Shown here one piece after another: positions 1 to 7,637 of a stretch of 64,000 bases of DNA (position 1 is the stretch's first letter; each line of letters begins with the position of its first letter). This DNA is from Methylophaga sp. OBS1 (GTDB lineage: Bacteria; Pseudomonadota; Gammaproteobacteria; Nitrosococcales; Methylophagaceae), in contig NZ_JAPDMS010000001.1 in NCBI RefSeq assembly GCF_026319365.1, positions 807,128 through 871,127 of the forward strand. The letters run 5' to 3'. The position numbers were made by a program, and so were the translations under genes. The notes beneath the pieces are model-generated. The model saw only the letters and a program-made list of their open reading frames with translations. It was not told the DNA's origin and did not search any database.

Positions 1-207
1 GAGCAAATCTTTGCGGCCCTGGGACTCACTGTAGATCTGCATGATATTGGCTTCAAATTCTTTCCAGTTGTGTCCTTCTTTTTGTCGGATCTGCTGAATC
101 TCATAAGCGGTACCAGCCTGGTAAGCGCAACTCGTGATATTGCTTCGTTCAATTGGGGCTGAAGCCAGGTTTGAGACAGTCAGAATTAACAATGAAAGCG
201 TAGTCAT
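1..207 (-). CDS. Small secreted protein, 3'-truncated by window edge
   Basis: A minus-strand reading frame starts with ATG at 207 and stays open to the window edge (69 codons visible). The N-terminus has a hydrophobic stretch ending in Ala-Ser-Ala at about residues 15-17, a plausible Sec signal peptide with cleavage before PIERS. The visible mature part is polar and contains one Cys (CAYQAG) and a Gln/Lys/Glu-rich helix-like segment. A purine-rich AAGAG lies about 9 nt upstream of the ATG. I do not recognise the family and the C-terminus is missing, so no function is offered. Confidence 0.6.
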   Translation of the reverse strand, partial: MTTLSLLILTVSNLASAPIERSNITSCAYQAGTAYEIQQIRQKEGHNWKEFEANIMQIYSESQGRKDLL

Positions 208-393
208 CTTTATTGCTCTTCTTAAGAGAAGCCTGATACTGAAGGTAGCGCGCAACAGAGTTTTTTACAAGCCTGTTTAGTGGGCTGTCATTATTTTACA
301 AACCTCTCCAAAACCAGTTGTGGCGATGAATTAGGGTGTTCAGCTGCTTGAGCCGGCCTGGAAATACGAGACTGTTGATGTCATGTTAGCACC

Positions 394-1752
394 ATGCATC
401 ACTTCAGATTATTCATACTCATCCCGTTTATCATGCTGACCGGCTGCGGCGAGTCTCCACAAAGCGGAGAACAACGCACGCTTGAGGAAATCAAAAGTTC
501 TGGACAGCTCCGGGTTGTTACTCGTAACTCACCTACCACCTGGTATATCAATACCGATGAAGAGCCGACAGGCTTTGAGTATGACATGGGGCAACGATAC
601 AGCGAATTTTTGAATCTAGAGCCAAAGTTTATCGTTAAAGACAGTATTGGTGATATTTTTGATGCCCTGGAAAACGGCAGTGCGGATGTGGCTGCGGCCG
701 GCTTAACAGTTCTGCCATCAAGAAATCAGAAATTTCTTCCCGGACCGACTTACGATAGCGTTCATCAGGTGCTTGTTTGCCATCGGGATGGCTACAAGCC
801 TGAAGGTTATGATGAGCTCTCTGAGGTCAGTATTACCGTTGTGGCAGACAGCAGTTATTCGGAAAGGCTGAGTGAAATCAAGCAGAACAGGAATCCTCAG
901 CTTGAATGGCAGGAGACGGAGAAGCGCTCCACTGAAGAGTTACTTGAGCACGTCGCTGAGCAGAAACTGGACTGCACTGTTGCCGATTCCACAATCATGC
1001 AAATCAATCGACGTTATTTCCCTGAGTTGCGCGTCATGATGCAACTGACCGAATCACAGTCTGTTGCACTGTACCTGCCCGCTGGCGCAGCTAAGCTACA
1101 GGCTGAGCTGAAACAATGGTTTAGTGAGTTTGAAAAAAGCAAAGCCATGAGCAAGCTGAGGGACCGCTACTTCGGTTACTTCAGAGAATTTGATTATGTC
1201 GATGTCAGTGTGCTGAAACGTCGTGTCGACAAACGTTTGCCACGTTATAAAAAGTTTTTCCGGGTGGCGGCAGACAGATACGACTTGCCTTATCTGACTC
1301 TTATTGCCCAGGCATATCAGGAATCTCACTGGGACCCCGACGCAGTTTCACCCACTGGTGTCAAAGGCATCATGATGTTGACAAGAAATACTGCCAAGGC
1401 CATGGATGTGGTGGATAGGACTGATGCCAAACAGAGTATCATCGGTGGCGCACGCTATTTGAGACGAATGATGGGGCGGTTTGATGACCGGGTGAAAGAC
1501 CTCGACAGACTCTATCTCGGACTCGCTGCTTACAATATCGGTAGAGGTCACATGCATGATGCACAGTCACTGGCCAGGCAGCTCAATTTAAACCCCTATG
1601 AGTGGCATGATATGAAGCAGGTGCTGCCTTTACTCTCCCAGAAGAAGTACTATCAAAACTTAAAATACGGCTACGCCAGGGGGACTGAACCGGTCCGCTA
1701 TGTGCAGCGTATCAGAGAGTATCAGCATATTCTTGAAAACGAATTGCAGTAG
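394..1752 (+). CDS. mltF: MltF-like membrane-bound lytic murein transglycosylase
   Basis: Outer-membrane lipoprotein predicted to cleave peptidoglycan between MurNAc and GlcNAc, forming 1,6-anhydro-muropeptides. The N-terminus has a lipoprotein signal with lipobox LTGC (Cys18). Residues about 35-265 resemble a family 3 periplasmic solute-binding domain, and residues about 290-430 are an SLT lysozyme-like domain. The SLT motif AQAYQESHWDP carries the expected catalytic Glu at residue 310, and the downstream GVKGIMMLT and LAAYNIGRGH motifs are typical of the fold. The two-domain order and the length (452 aa) match MltF, whose N-terminal domain is regulatory. It appears monocistronic. Confidence 0.9.
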   Translation: MHHFRLFILIPFIMLTGCGESPQSGEQRTLEEIKSSGQLRVVTRNSPTTWYINTDEEPTGFEYDMGQRYSEFLNLEPKFIVKDSIGDIFDALENGSADVAAAGLTVLPSRNQKFLPGPTYDSVHQVLVCHRDGYKPEGYDELSEVSITVVADSSYSERLSEIKQNRNPQLEWQETEKRSTEELLEHVAEQKLDCTVADSTIMQINRRYFPELRVMMQLTESQSVALYLPAGAAKLQAELKQWFSEFEKSKAMSKLRDRYFGYFREFDYVDVSVLKRRVDKRLPRYKKFFRVAADRYDLPYLTLIAQAYQESHWDPDAVSPTGVKGIMMLTRNTAKAMDVVDRTDAKQSIIGGARYLRRMMGRFDDRVKDLDRLYLGLAAYNIGRGHMHDAQSLARQLNLNPYEWHDMKQVLPLLSQKKYYQNLKYGYARGTEPVRYVQRIREYQHILENELQ

Positions 1753-1967
1753 TTTCAACCCTCATTCTTTGTGGCTGATATTGTGGCAGCATCCATATTG
1801 AGCTTGGTTAGGGGAGAGTGGGGCTCTCACCTCAATGATGCTCAATTTTTATGATGACAAATCACCATTCATGGGGTGGGTGAAGCACACCTTCCAGCTT
1901 TTCATTGGATCAGGGACTTTTTCAAGTTTCAGCCTGTCTTTATTTCGTTACCAAGAGAGAGGGAATT

Positions 1968-2624
1968 ATGACTATTCACCAGAAAATGATGCTGACATTG
2001 TTTTTCGGGATAAGCCTGATACCCCTACAACTCAATGCAGAGGAAAATCAAACCAGCCTGAATATTCCCGTGGCGATTGAACTGTTCACCACTGGTGGCA
2101 TTGATGCCGATCAACACCCCAATCAGTATGAAAAGTTCGCAATGGACCTGGTCACTCAGATCGATGAAAAGGATCTGGAGCAAATCGAATCGCTCGCCGA
2201 GCAAGGTAATGTCCATTCACAGACATTAATGGGGCTGGTCTATAGCTTGCCCAATGAGGAAGGTGAAGGGAGAGTGTTATCCAACATGGTGATGGTGCCC
2301 TCGCCCAAAATGCAGAATTACGTTGAAAACTTTCAATTACCTGTAACAGATCTGGTTGAAAGAGACCCTGATAAATCCAAAGCCTATCTTGAAGAAGCGG
2401 CTGCAGAAAAAAATACACTGGCAGAAACCCTGCTGGCAGAAGCGATAATGCAGACGGAAGGGCAACGTCCTGATTTTGAAAAATCCCGTGACTATTTCCA
2501 TCGTGCGGCTCTGAAACAACACTTGCGTGCACAGATCGGGCTGCTGCAGGTTTCAGCTATTCTGGAAGAAGATGTGGATCCGGCCATCATGCGCCAGATC
2601 TTCAGCGAAATGACCGGTCAATAA
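1968..2624 (+). CDS. Secreted Sel1/TPR-like repeat protein, hypothetical
   Basis: 218 aa from the ATG at 1968, chosen over in-frame codons further upstream because GAGAGAGGG lies just before it and the protein then starts with a clean signal peptide (hydrophobic residues about 6-20, cleavage near LNA-EE). The mature protein is helical. Segments such as EQGNVHSQTLMGLVY and AAEKNTLAETLLAEAI, followed by FEKSRDYFHRAAL, resemble degenerate Sel1-like repeats, which usually mediate protein-protein contacts in the periplasm. The stop codon abuts the stop of the convergent SDR gene. Specific role unknown. Confidence 0.7.
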   Translation: MTIHQKMMLTLFFGISLIPLQLNAEENQTSLNIPVAIELFTTGGIDADQHPNQYEKFAMDLVTQIDEKDLEQIESLAEQGNVHSQTLMGLVYSLPNEEGEGRVLSNMVMVPSPKMQNYVENFQLPVTDLVERDPDKSKAYLEEAAAEKNTLAETLLAEAIMQTEGQRPDFEKSRDYFHRAALKQHLRAQIGLLQVSAILEEDVDPAIMRQIFSEMTGQ

Positions 2625-3341
2625 TTACCAGTCAACACGTTGACCCTGCCAATCGAGAAAAGATAATTCGCCGTCCGGCTCAAGCTGTTCAAGAATCTTA
2701 AGCAACTGCTCTGCCACAAAGTCCGGCTGAAACAGTTTGTGTTCGGGCACCTGTTTACTGAATGGTCTCGATAAAGGCGTGTCGGTTGTGCCGGGATGAA
2801 AAGCCAGTAGTTTCACATTAGGCGCCCGTCTGGCGTATTCGATAGCGGTTGATTTGAGCAGCATATTCAGTGCTGCTTTACTGGCACGGTAGCTGTACCA
2901 GCCACCCAGGTGATTGTCTCCAATGCTGCCTACCCGGGCACTGAAGATAGTGACTTTGCAGCCCCTTGCCTGTTTCAACAGTGGCAGAAGTTGTTTCAGC
3001 CAAAGAGCCGGGGTTATGGCGTTGATCTGAAAGACGTGTTGTATCGCGTCTGAATTGAGCTCTTCCAGTCGCTTTTCAGGACTGACTTTTTGATCGTGTA
3101 ATATCCCCAGGCAAATAAAAACCCGGTTGAAGGTCAACGCTGAATCCGTGAAACGTTTTACCAGCTCAGCGATTGAAGGTTCGGAATAATCAGACTGATA
3201 CCAGTCGACACCCTCTAACTCTGCAGGCTGCTGACCACGGCTGACTGCGATAATCTTTTCAGACGGTTCAGCCTCTTGAAGACGACGAATAATGGCCCGG
3301 GCGATATGGCTGTTACTTCCGATGATGAGTGTAGAATTCAT
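2625..3341 (-). CDS. Short-chain dehydrogenase/reductase (CsgA/C-factor-like)
   Basis: 238 aa cytosolic SDR with a Rossmann fold. The N-terminal nucleotide-binding loop is a variant of the Gly-rich motif (IIGSNSHIAR, residues about 6-15). A Ser in the IFSARVGSI strand and the YSYRASKAALN segment supply the Ser-Tyr-Lys catalytic set. The size and the N-HxxR-type loop resemble C-factor/CsgA-like SDRs of gammaproteobacteria. Substrate cannot be predicted. It converges on the Sel1-like gene with no space between stop codons and is probably transcribed alone or behind the 111-aa gene upstream. Confidence 0.85.
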   Translation of the reverse strand: MNSTLIIGSNSHIARAIIRRLQEAEPSEKIIAVSRGQQPAELEGVDWYQSDYSEPSIAELVKRFTDSALTFNRVFICLGILHDQKVSPEKRLEELNSDAIQHVFQINAITPALWLKQLLPLLKQARGCKVTIFSARVGSIGDNHLGGWYSYRASKAALNMLLKSTAIEYARRAPNVKLLAFHPGTTDTPLSRPFSKQVPEHKLFQPDFVAEQLLKILEQLEPDGELSFLDWQGQRVDW

Positions 3342-3382
3342 GAGGACATTGTGTGTCAGTGCCGGTGAAATTTACGTCGTGG

Positions 3383-3718
3383 TTAATCAGCGAAAGGGAA
3401 TTTCCAGCGAATATCCTCAGCAGGCATCATCTGACTCACACTCATTCTTATCATGCCGGTTGGATCACTCGGCTGGCCGATGACGATGTAGCGACGTCCG
3501 GATTCGGTGAAGCCGAGTCCGCGAGCCTCGTCAAACTCTTTTATCGGGCTGCTGTTTCTGAGCGTGAATGGCAGTAATTCATCCTCATCAACGGCGGGTT
3601 TGAAAGGTGGCACCGTTTCAGGACGTTGCCGCAAGCCGACGAAAATTTCCTGTTCACTGGGTAATATCAGAATATTCCAGTGATAGAGGGTCATGACTGA
3701 GCCAGCTTTATTTTCCAT
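3383..3718 (-). CDS. Conserved hypothetical protein, 111 aa
   Basis: Small soluble protein without signal peptide or membrane segment. It contains a beta-rich stretch (MTLYHWNILILPSEQEIFVG) and a C-terminal RRYIVIGQPSD segment, suggesting a small mixed alpha/beta or beta fold. The ATG at 3718 has GGAAG about 6 nt upstream; a second in-frame ATG lies at 3694. It lies 41 nt upstream of the SDR gene on the same strand and may be co-transcribed with it. Family not recognised. Confidence 0.65.
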   Translation of the reverse strand: MENKAGSVMTLYHWNILILPSEQEIFVGLRQRPETVPPFKPAVDEDELLPFTLRNSSPIKEFDEARGLGFTESGRRYIVIGQPSDPTGMIRMSVSQMMPAEDIRWKFPFAD

Positions 3719-3886
3719 AAGCTTCCAGAATTTTGATAACCATGGCTATTTTGCTTGTTTGCTGAGAGGCGGGCAAACAGGACGCTGGCAATAAACAGAA
3801 TGACTGTCTTATAGCTAAAGAGAAACACCGGAAGTTTTTACAGCGCTGAAAGGTTCAGCGGCACTGTTGTATAAAAGAAGGTTTCT

Positions 3887-3962
3887 TGGTGGGTGCTGAG
3901 GGGATCGAACCCCCGACCCTCGCCTTGTAAGGGCGATGCTCTCCCAGCTGAGCTAAGCACCC
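3887..3962 (-). tRNA. tRNA-Val (anticodon UAC)
   Basis: On the minus strand the sequence folds as a full cloverleaf: 7-bp acceptor stem GGGTGCT/AGCACCC, D-arm GCTC..GAGC, anticodon stem TCGCC/GGCGA around loop CTTACAA (anticodon TAC, reading GUA valine codons), T-arm with loop TTCGATC, discriminator A and an encoded CCA. 76 nt. No neighbouring tRNA is visible. Confidence 0.97.
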
Positions 3963-4150
3963 CAAGAAAGCGTGGCATTCTACAACATCTTTTGAGAATG
4001 TGAAGCGTTTGTTTGGTTTTTTTTGGAAACCCACGAAGAAAGAGGTGCTTAGCTGTCTCGAAATTGACTTTGAACTTTAAAAAAAGCGGTCTGCTTCGAC
4101 TCAGTGCGATAGATCACGCTCCTGAAGCCAGGGCCCGTTATCTGGGCGAA
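3963..4150. other. Intergenic region downstream of the hemerythrin-like gene
   Basis: About 190 nt between tRNA-Val and the hemerythrin-like gene. The part next to the tRNA acts as its upstream region. No ORF, convincing terminator or repeat was recognised, and no attachment-site duplication of the tRNA end was seen. Confidence 0.4.
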
Positions 4151-4585
4151 TCAGGCGACGACCCGACAGAAGTCGCCATCCCATTTGAATAAGTAGGGGG
4201 TAATTTGCTGATGCAACTGAAGATGGGCTTGCCACCATTTCTTGAACTGCTCGAAAAGTGCCTGTGTTTGATGATCCAGGTTTTTGACATCACAGATATC
4301 AAGCAAAGATGTCAGTAATGCCTCGGCTTGATGCTCATAATCGCTGACCAATGGTGACTCATGCTGGCGCAGTATGAGCAACTCCGTTTTGAAATGCATT
4401 TGCAGTTGGGAATAGAGCATCATGAGATGCTTGATCAGATTGTTATCCTCGCCCTTTAAAAACAGGTAATAGATGGAGTTGATGCTGGCGAGAATGGCAC
4501 GGTGCTGTTCATCTATGATTTCTTTGTCCTGTTCGAACTCCTTATGCCAACTTAATAACAAGGGTGTTTTCTTTTGCTGAGTCAT
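4151..4585 (-). CDS. Bacteriohemerythrin-like protein with incomplete metal ligands
   Basis: 144 aa from the ATG at 4585. A longer TTG-initiated frame exists but overlaps a terminator hairpin. Hemerythrins bind a di-iron centre that carries or senses O2. Conserved pieces are present: SWHKEF at the start, IDEQH (His28), HFKTE (His64, Glu68), YEHQ (His85) and WWQAH (His121). The second His of the usual HxxxH pair is Ala89, and the terminal Asp five residues after the last His is Gln126, so two of seven canonical ligands are missing; His125 might substitute. It may bind metal differently or be a non-oxygen-binding derivative. Confidence 0.8.
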   Translation of the reverse strand: MTQQKKTPLLLSWHKEFEQDKEIIDEQHRAILASINSIYYLFLKGEDNNLIKHLMMLYSQLQMHFKTELLILRQHESPLVSDYEHQAEALLTSLLDICDVKNLDHQTQALFEQFKKWWQAHLQLHQQITPYLFKWDGDFCRVVA

Positions 4586-4659
4586 CTTTCTACGCTCACA
4601 AGTTGATGTAGGAATTTTGCACTTGTGAACTGTTTCATAATGTGAACTGGTTAACAAAA

Positions 4660-4697
4660 TAAAAAAGGGGAGACCTGAAACAGGTAACTCCCCTTGA
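4660..4697 (-). terminator. Rho-independent terminator after dienelactone hydrolase
   Basis: On the minus strand, AAGGGGAG and ACCTG arms pair with CAGGT and CTCCCCTT around a short loop, followed by a run of six T. It lies 18 nt past the stop of the hydrolase gene and upstream of the hemerythrin gene, so it separates the two. Confidence 0.85.
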
Positions 4698-4714
4698 ATA
4701 AAGCCAGTTTTGAA

Positions 4715-5458
4715 CTATCGCAGCGTGCGACTAAACAGGTTCAGTGCCAGTTGGTAACCAATCATGGCGGTCTGGGCATCGTAGCGGCCGCCATCACCTT
4801 CATCTCGCATAAAAGCATGCTCTGCATTGAACTCATGCCAGGTAAATGTAATGTCAGTTTGATTCAATTGCTGGTGGATTTTATCCAGACCTTCTCTCGG
4901 CACATGGTTATCCTGCTTGCCCCAGATCATCAGCAGCTCACCCTTGATATCATCCAGTCGTTCCATGCTGTGTTGCCCCGGCTTGTTAGGAATCTTCTGG
5001 ATATGCAGGTCGGTGGCGTAAAAACAGGCCGTGCCCTTGACTTCGGGTTGCAGCGCGGCGCGGAATGCCAGATGACCACCGATGCAGTAACCCATCGCAC
5101 CAATGTGGCCGTTGAACCAGTCTTGGGTTTTGACGTACTCAATCATTGCGACATTGTCTGAATCATAGCCCTGAACGTCTTTGGCTTCTTTGTCGGCATT
5201 ACCTTTATCCCGGCCGGCGTCATCATAGCCCAACACGGTGCCAATCGGATTTAATTCGTGGAAGACTTCTGGAACCAGCACGGCATAGCCGTGACTCGCC
5301 ATCAGACGTGCTGCACGCTCGATCGGGCCGGTTTGCTGGAAAATTTCAGAATAGAACAGAATGACCGGGTAACTGCCGTCGCCAACCGGGCGGTGAATAT
5401 AGGTTCGCATCACCCCGGTGGGGGTATCCAGATCAACAAAATCGCTTTGAATTTTCAT
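4715..5458 (-). CDS. Dienelactone hydrolase family protein
   Basis: 247 aa alpha/beta hydrolase, cytosolic. The nucleophile motif is GYCIGG (Cys nucleophile instead of Ser, as in dienelactone hydrolase), with Asp in GKQDNHV and His in NAEHAFMRDE completing the triad. An SEIF segment near residue 38 supplies the Glu that holds the Cys in dienelactone hydrolases. The family hydrolyses dienelactones or other esters and lactones; the true substrate is unknown. It is followed by a strong terminator and so is probably monocistronic. Confidence 0.9.
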   Translation of the reverse strand: MKIQSDFVDLDTPTGVMRTYIHRPVGDGSYPVILFYSEIFQQTGPIERAARLMASHGYAVLVPEVFHELNPIGTVLGYDDAGRDKGNADKEAKDVQGYDSDNVAMIEYVKTQDWFNGHIGAMGYCIGGHLAFRAALQPEVKGTACFYATDLHIQKIPNKPGQHSMERLDDIKGELLMIWGKQDNHVPREGLDKIHQQLNQTDITFTWHEFNAEHAFMRDEGDGGRYDAQTAMIGYQLALNLFSRTLR

Positions 5459-5786
5459 AGTGTTCAGCTTCTTTTGAGTTCAGAAAAAAGAAGCAATTGT
5501 ACATTGTCTGGTTAATTCACATCAGCATTGGGTGGTCGCCAGTGATAGTCCGAGGATAGGAGAAAGCGTGTTTTTGCTTCATAATAAGCCGCTTTAAGTC
5601 CTGGCCGAAGGCGTTGGTGGGGGTGAACTCAAACATGACAAGTATGTCTGATTTGAGTTTGAAGTAGGGCACTAGTCGAGAATGCGAAACAATGTTGTAT
5701 CTGGTTTACCCTGATAATAGAAATGAGTATCATTATCATGAGTGTCCTTAATTTACTGACTTATCCTAATTCCAGGAGATAAAACG
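5459..5786. other. Divergent promoter region, hydrolase / iron operon
   Basis: 328 nt without a gene between the divergently transcribed dienelactone hydrolase and the iron-uptake operon. It holds the Fur-box-like sequence at 5719-5737. No ORF or repeat was seen in the rest. Confidence 0.5.
5719..5737 (+). promoter_or_regulatory. Fur-box-like operator
   Basis: AGAAATGAGTATCATTATC matches the 19-bp Fur consensus at about 14 positions, and a further GATAAT hexamer sits just upstream, giving the three-hexamer arrangement typical of Fur sites. It lies 50 nt before the first gene of an iron-transport operon, which fits repression by iron-loaded Fur. Confidence 0.7.
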
Positions 5787-6599
5787 ATGATAAGCAATCG
5801 GTTCAAACGCCAGCCCCTGATCACACTACTGAGTGCTGCCTTACTGTTTACCACGCCGGTTACATTTGCAAATGGCCCTGTGGGTGAGCATGTTAATCAC
5901 CTGTCTGACAATATCGACACCTACAGCGAAGAAGTAAACTGGCTCAGTACAAAAGTGGAAGCCATGATTAACCGCTATCAGGAAGGGGGTGTCGAAGCTG
6001 CCAAGCCTGAACAACTGGTTGAATACTGGGAAGAAGTCAAATTCCACTCGGCCATTGAAACCAATTACGTACCAGTTTATGCCTCAATCTGGCAGGGCTT
6101 GTTCGGTGTTAAAGGCGCGTTGGAAGAGCAGGCCCCGATGGAAGAAATCCTGAAACAACAACGCTTCCTGGAACAGTCACTGTGGCAGGCACTCGGTGCC
6201 GTGAAACTGGCCGCTCAGTATCAGGACAAAGGCCTGACTGAGAAGGTTGCTACCACGCAGGCAAACCCGACCAACTCACTGGAAGCGCTCGATGCCATCA
6301 AAAACCGTCTGGATCGCGTCGTGGCTAAATATGCTGAGAAATTGCCTAAAGAAGCCGTGGGCATCGTTCACGACACTTACCTGAATCTGTTTGAAGGTGT
6401 CGAAGGTGAGTTGATTTCACTGGATGCCGACTTGGTAGAAGATCTGGAAAAAGATTTCAACGTGATCCTGCCACAGGCTATTCAGAATGATGAAAGCCTT
6501 GATGATGTCCGTGATGTCGTTGACAGCATGAAAGGGAAAATCGACACAGCCCATGCGCTGCTGGAACAATCTGCTCAAGAGAGAAAGGACGTTTTCTAA
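5787..6599 (+). CDS. Periplasmic helical protein of unknown function, iron-operon leader
   Basis: 270 aa with a Sec signal peptide (hydrophobic residues about 12-28, cleavage after TFA-N). The mature protein looks almost wholly alpha-helical and acidic, with a KFHSAIETNY segment near residue 92 that contains His and Glu. I do not recognise the family; it lacks the HxxE motif of imelysin/EfeM proteins. It heads the operon directly behind the Fur-like box, and its TAA overlaps the ATG of fbpA by one base, so it is probably translated together with the transporter. A role in periplasmic iron handling is inferred only from context. Confidence 0.75.
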   Translation: MISNRFKRQPLITLLSAALLFTTPVTFANGPVGEHVNHLSDNIDTYSEEVNWLSTKVEAMINRYQEGGVEAAKPEQLVEYWEEVKFHSAIETNYVPVYASIWQGLFGVKGALEEQAPMEEILKQQRFLEQSLWQALGAVKLAAQYQDKGLTEKVATTQANPTNSLEALDAIKNRLDRVVAKYAEKLPKEAVGIVHDTYLNLFEGVEGELISLDADLVEDLEKDFNVILPQAIQNDESLDDVRDVVDSMKGKIDTAHALLEQSAQERKDVF

Positions 6600-7637
6600 A
6601 TGCAACGCAGAACATTCATACAAACTCTGGCAGCGCTCGCCGCTGCCGGGGCTTTGCCACTCAATATCAGACAGGTGCTTGCCGATCCGGCCAGGGCCTT
6701 ATCTGTCGATGAACTGCCCAAACTGGAGGGTGAACTAACGCTTTACCTGGGACGTGGCGAGGGTGGTCTGTATGAAAATGTGATTAAAGCCATTGAGGAC
6801 CGTAACCCGGATCTGGACCTGAAGATCCGACGGGGACCGACCGCCTCACTGACCAATGCCATCCTGGCTGAAGCCAAAGCCGGGGTGCGTCGTGCAGACC
6901 TGTTCTGGGCGGTTGACTCTGGTGCGGTGGGCATGGTGACCGCCGACCAACTTGCACAACCATTACCCAGTGACCTGACCGGCCAGCTGCGAGAGGAATT
7001 CCAGTTTCCAGATTGGGTGCCGATCACGGGCCGAATCAGAACCATTCCCTTCAATTCGGAAAGACTGACTGTTGATAAAATCCCACAGGATATTATGGCG
7101 TTGCCTGATACCGACTTCAGTATCGGCTGGGCACCGGCTTATGCAGCATTTCAGTCTTTTGTCACCGGGATGCGGATTCTCGAGGGAGATGAGGTGACTG
7201 CCGACTGGCTGAAAGCCATGAAAAGGAAAGCCAAAACATTTGCCGGTGAACTGGGTGTGGTCATGGCGGTAGAGCGTGGTGAAGTCGATATCGGTCTTGC
7301 CAATCATTATTACTCGCTGCGCCTGAAAGCCGGTAAACCGGATGCCAATGTGGATCTGGCTTTCACCAATAATGATGCCGGCTGTCTGGTCAATGCTTCC
7401 GGTATTCTGGCGCTTAGGGAAGGGGAGCTGCCGGTTAATTTCATCCGTTATCTGCTGACCCGGGAAGTTCAGTCATATCTGGCCGAGGAGGCCTGTGAGA
7501 TTCCGCTGGTCAATGGCGTTATGCCACCGGAAGGGCTGCCGAGACTTAATACCATCAATCCGCCGCAAATTGATCTGACTCGTCTGGCTGATCTGCGACC
7601 TACCATCGATCTGATGCGCAATGTCGGGGTGCTATGA
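6600..7637 (+). CDS. fbpA: Ferric-iron ABC transporter substrate-binding protein
   Basis: 345 aa periplasmic binding protein of the FbpA/FutA type (family 1 solute-binding fold). The N-terminus MQRRTFIQTLAALAAAG is a twin-arginine-like signal, suggesting export in folded form. A Tyr-Tyr pair at residues 237-238 (ANHYYSLR) matches the tandem tyrosines that bind Fe3+ in FbpA homologues. It starts at the stop of the preceding periplasmic gene and overlaps fbpB by four bases, so the cluster is one operon, likely Fur-controlled. Binding of another trivalent or sulfate-like ligand is possible but less likely given the Fur box. Confidence 0.85.
   Translation: MQRRTFIQTLAALAAAGALPLNIRQVLADPARALSVDELPKLEGELTLYLGRGEGGLYENVIKAIEDRNPDLDLKIRRGPTASLTNAILAEAKAGVRRADLFWAVDSGAVGMVTADQLAQPLPSDLTGQLREEFQFPDWVPITGRIRTIPFNSERLTVDKIPQDIMALPDTDFSIGWAPAYAAFQSFVTGMRILEGDEVTADWLKAMKRKAKTFAGELGVVMAVERGEVDIGLANHYYSLRLKAGKPDANVDLAFTNNDAGCLVNASGILALREGELPVNFIRYLLTREVQSYLAEEACEIPLVNGVMPPEGLPRLNTINPPQIDLTRLADLRPTIDLMRNVGVL

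Noticed and set aside
3887..4150. Possible integrated element at tRNA-Val
   Set aside because: No integrase gene or duplicated tRNA 3' end was found nearby.
4586..4657. Longer hemerythrin-like protein starting at TTG 4657
   Set aside because: The extension has no family similarity and lies against the hydrolase terminator. ATG 4585 gives the normal family start.
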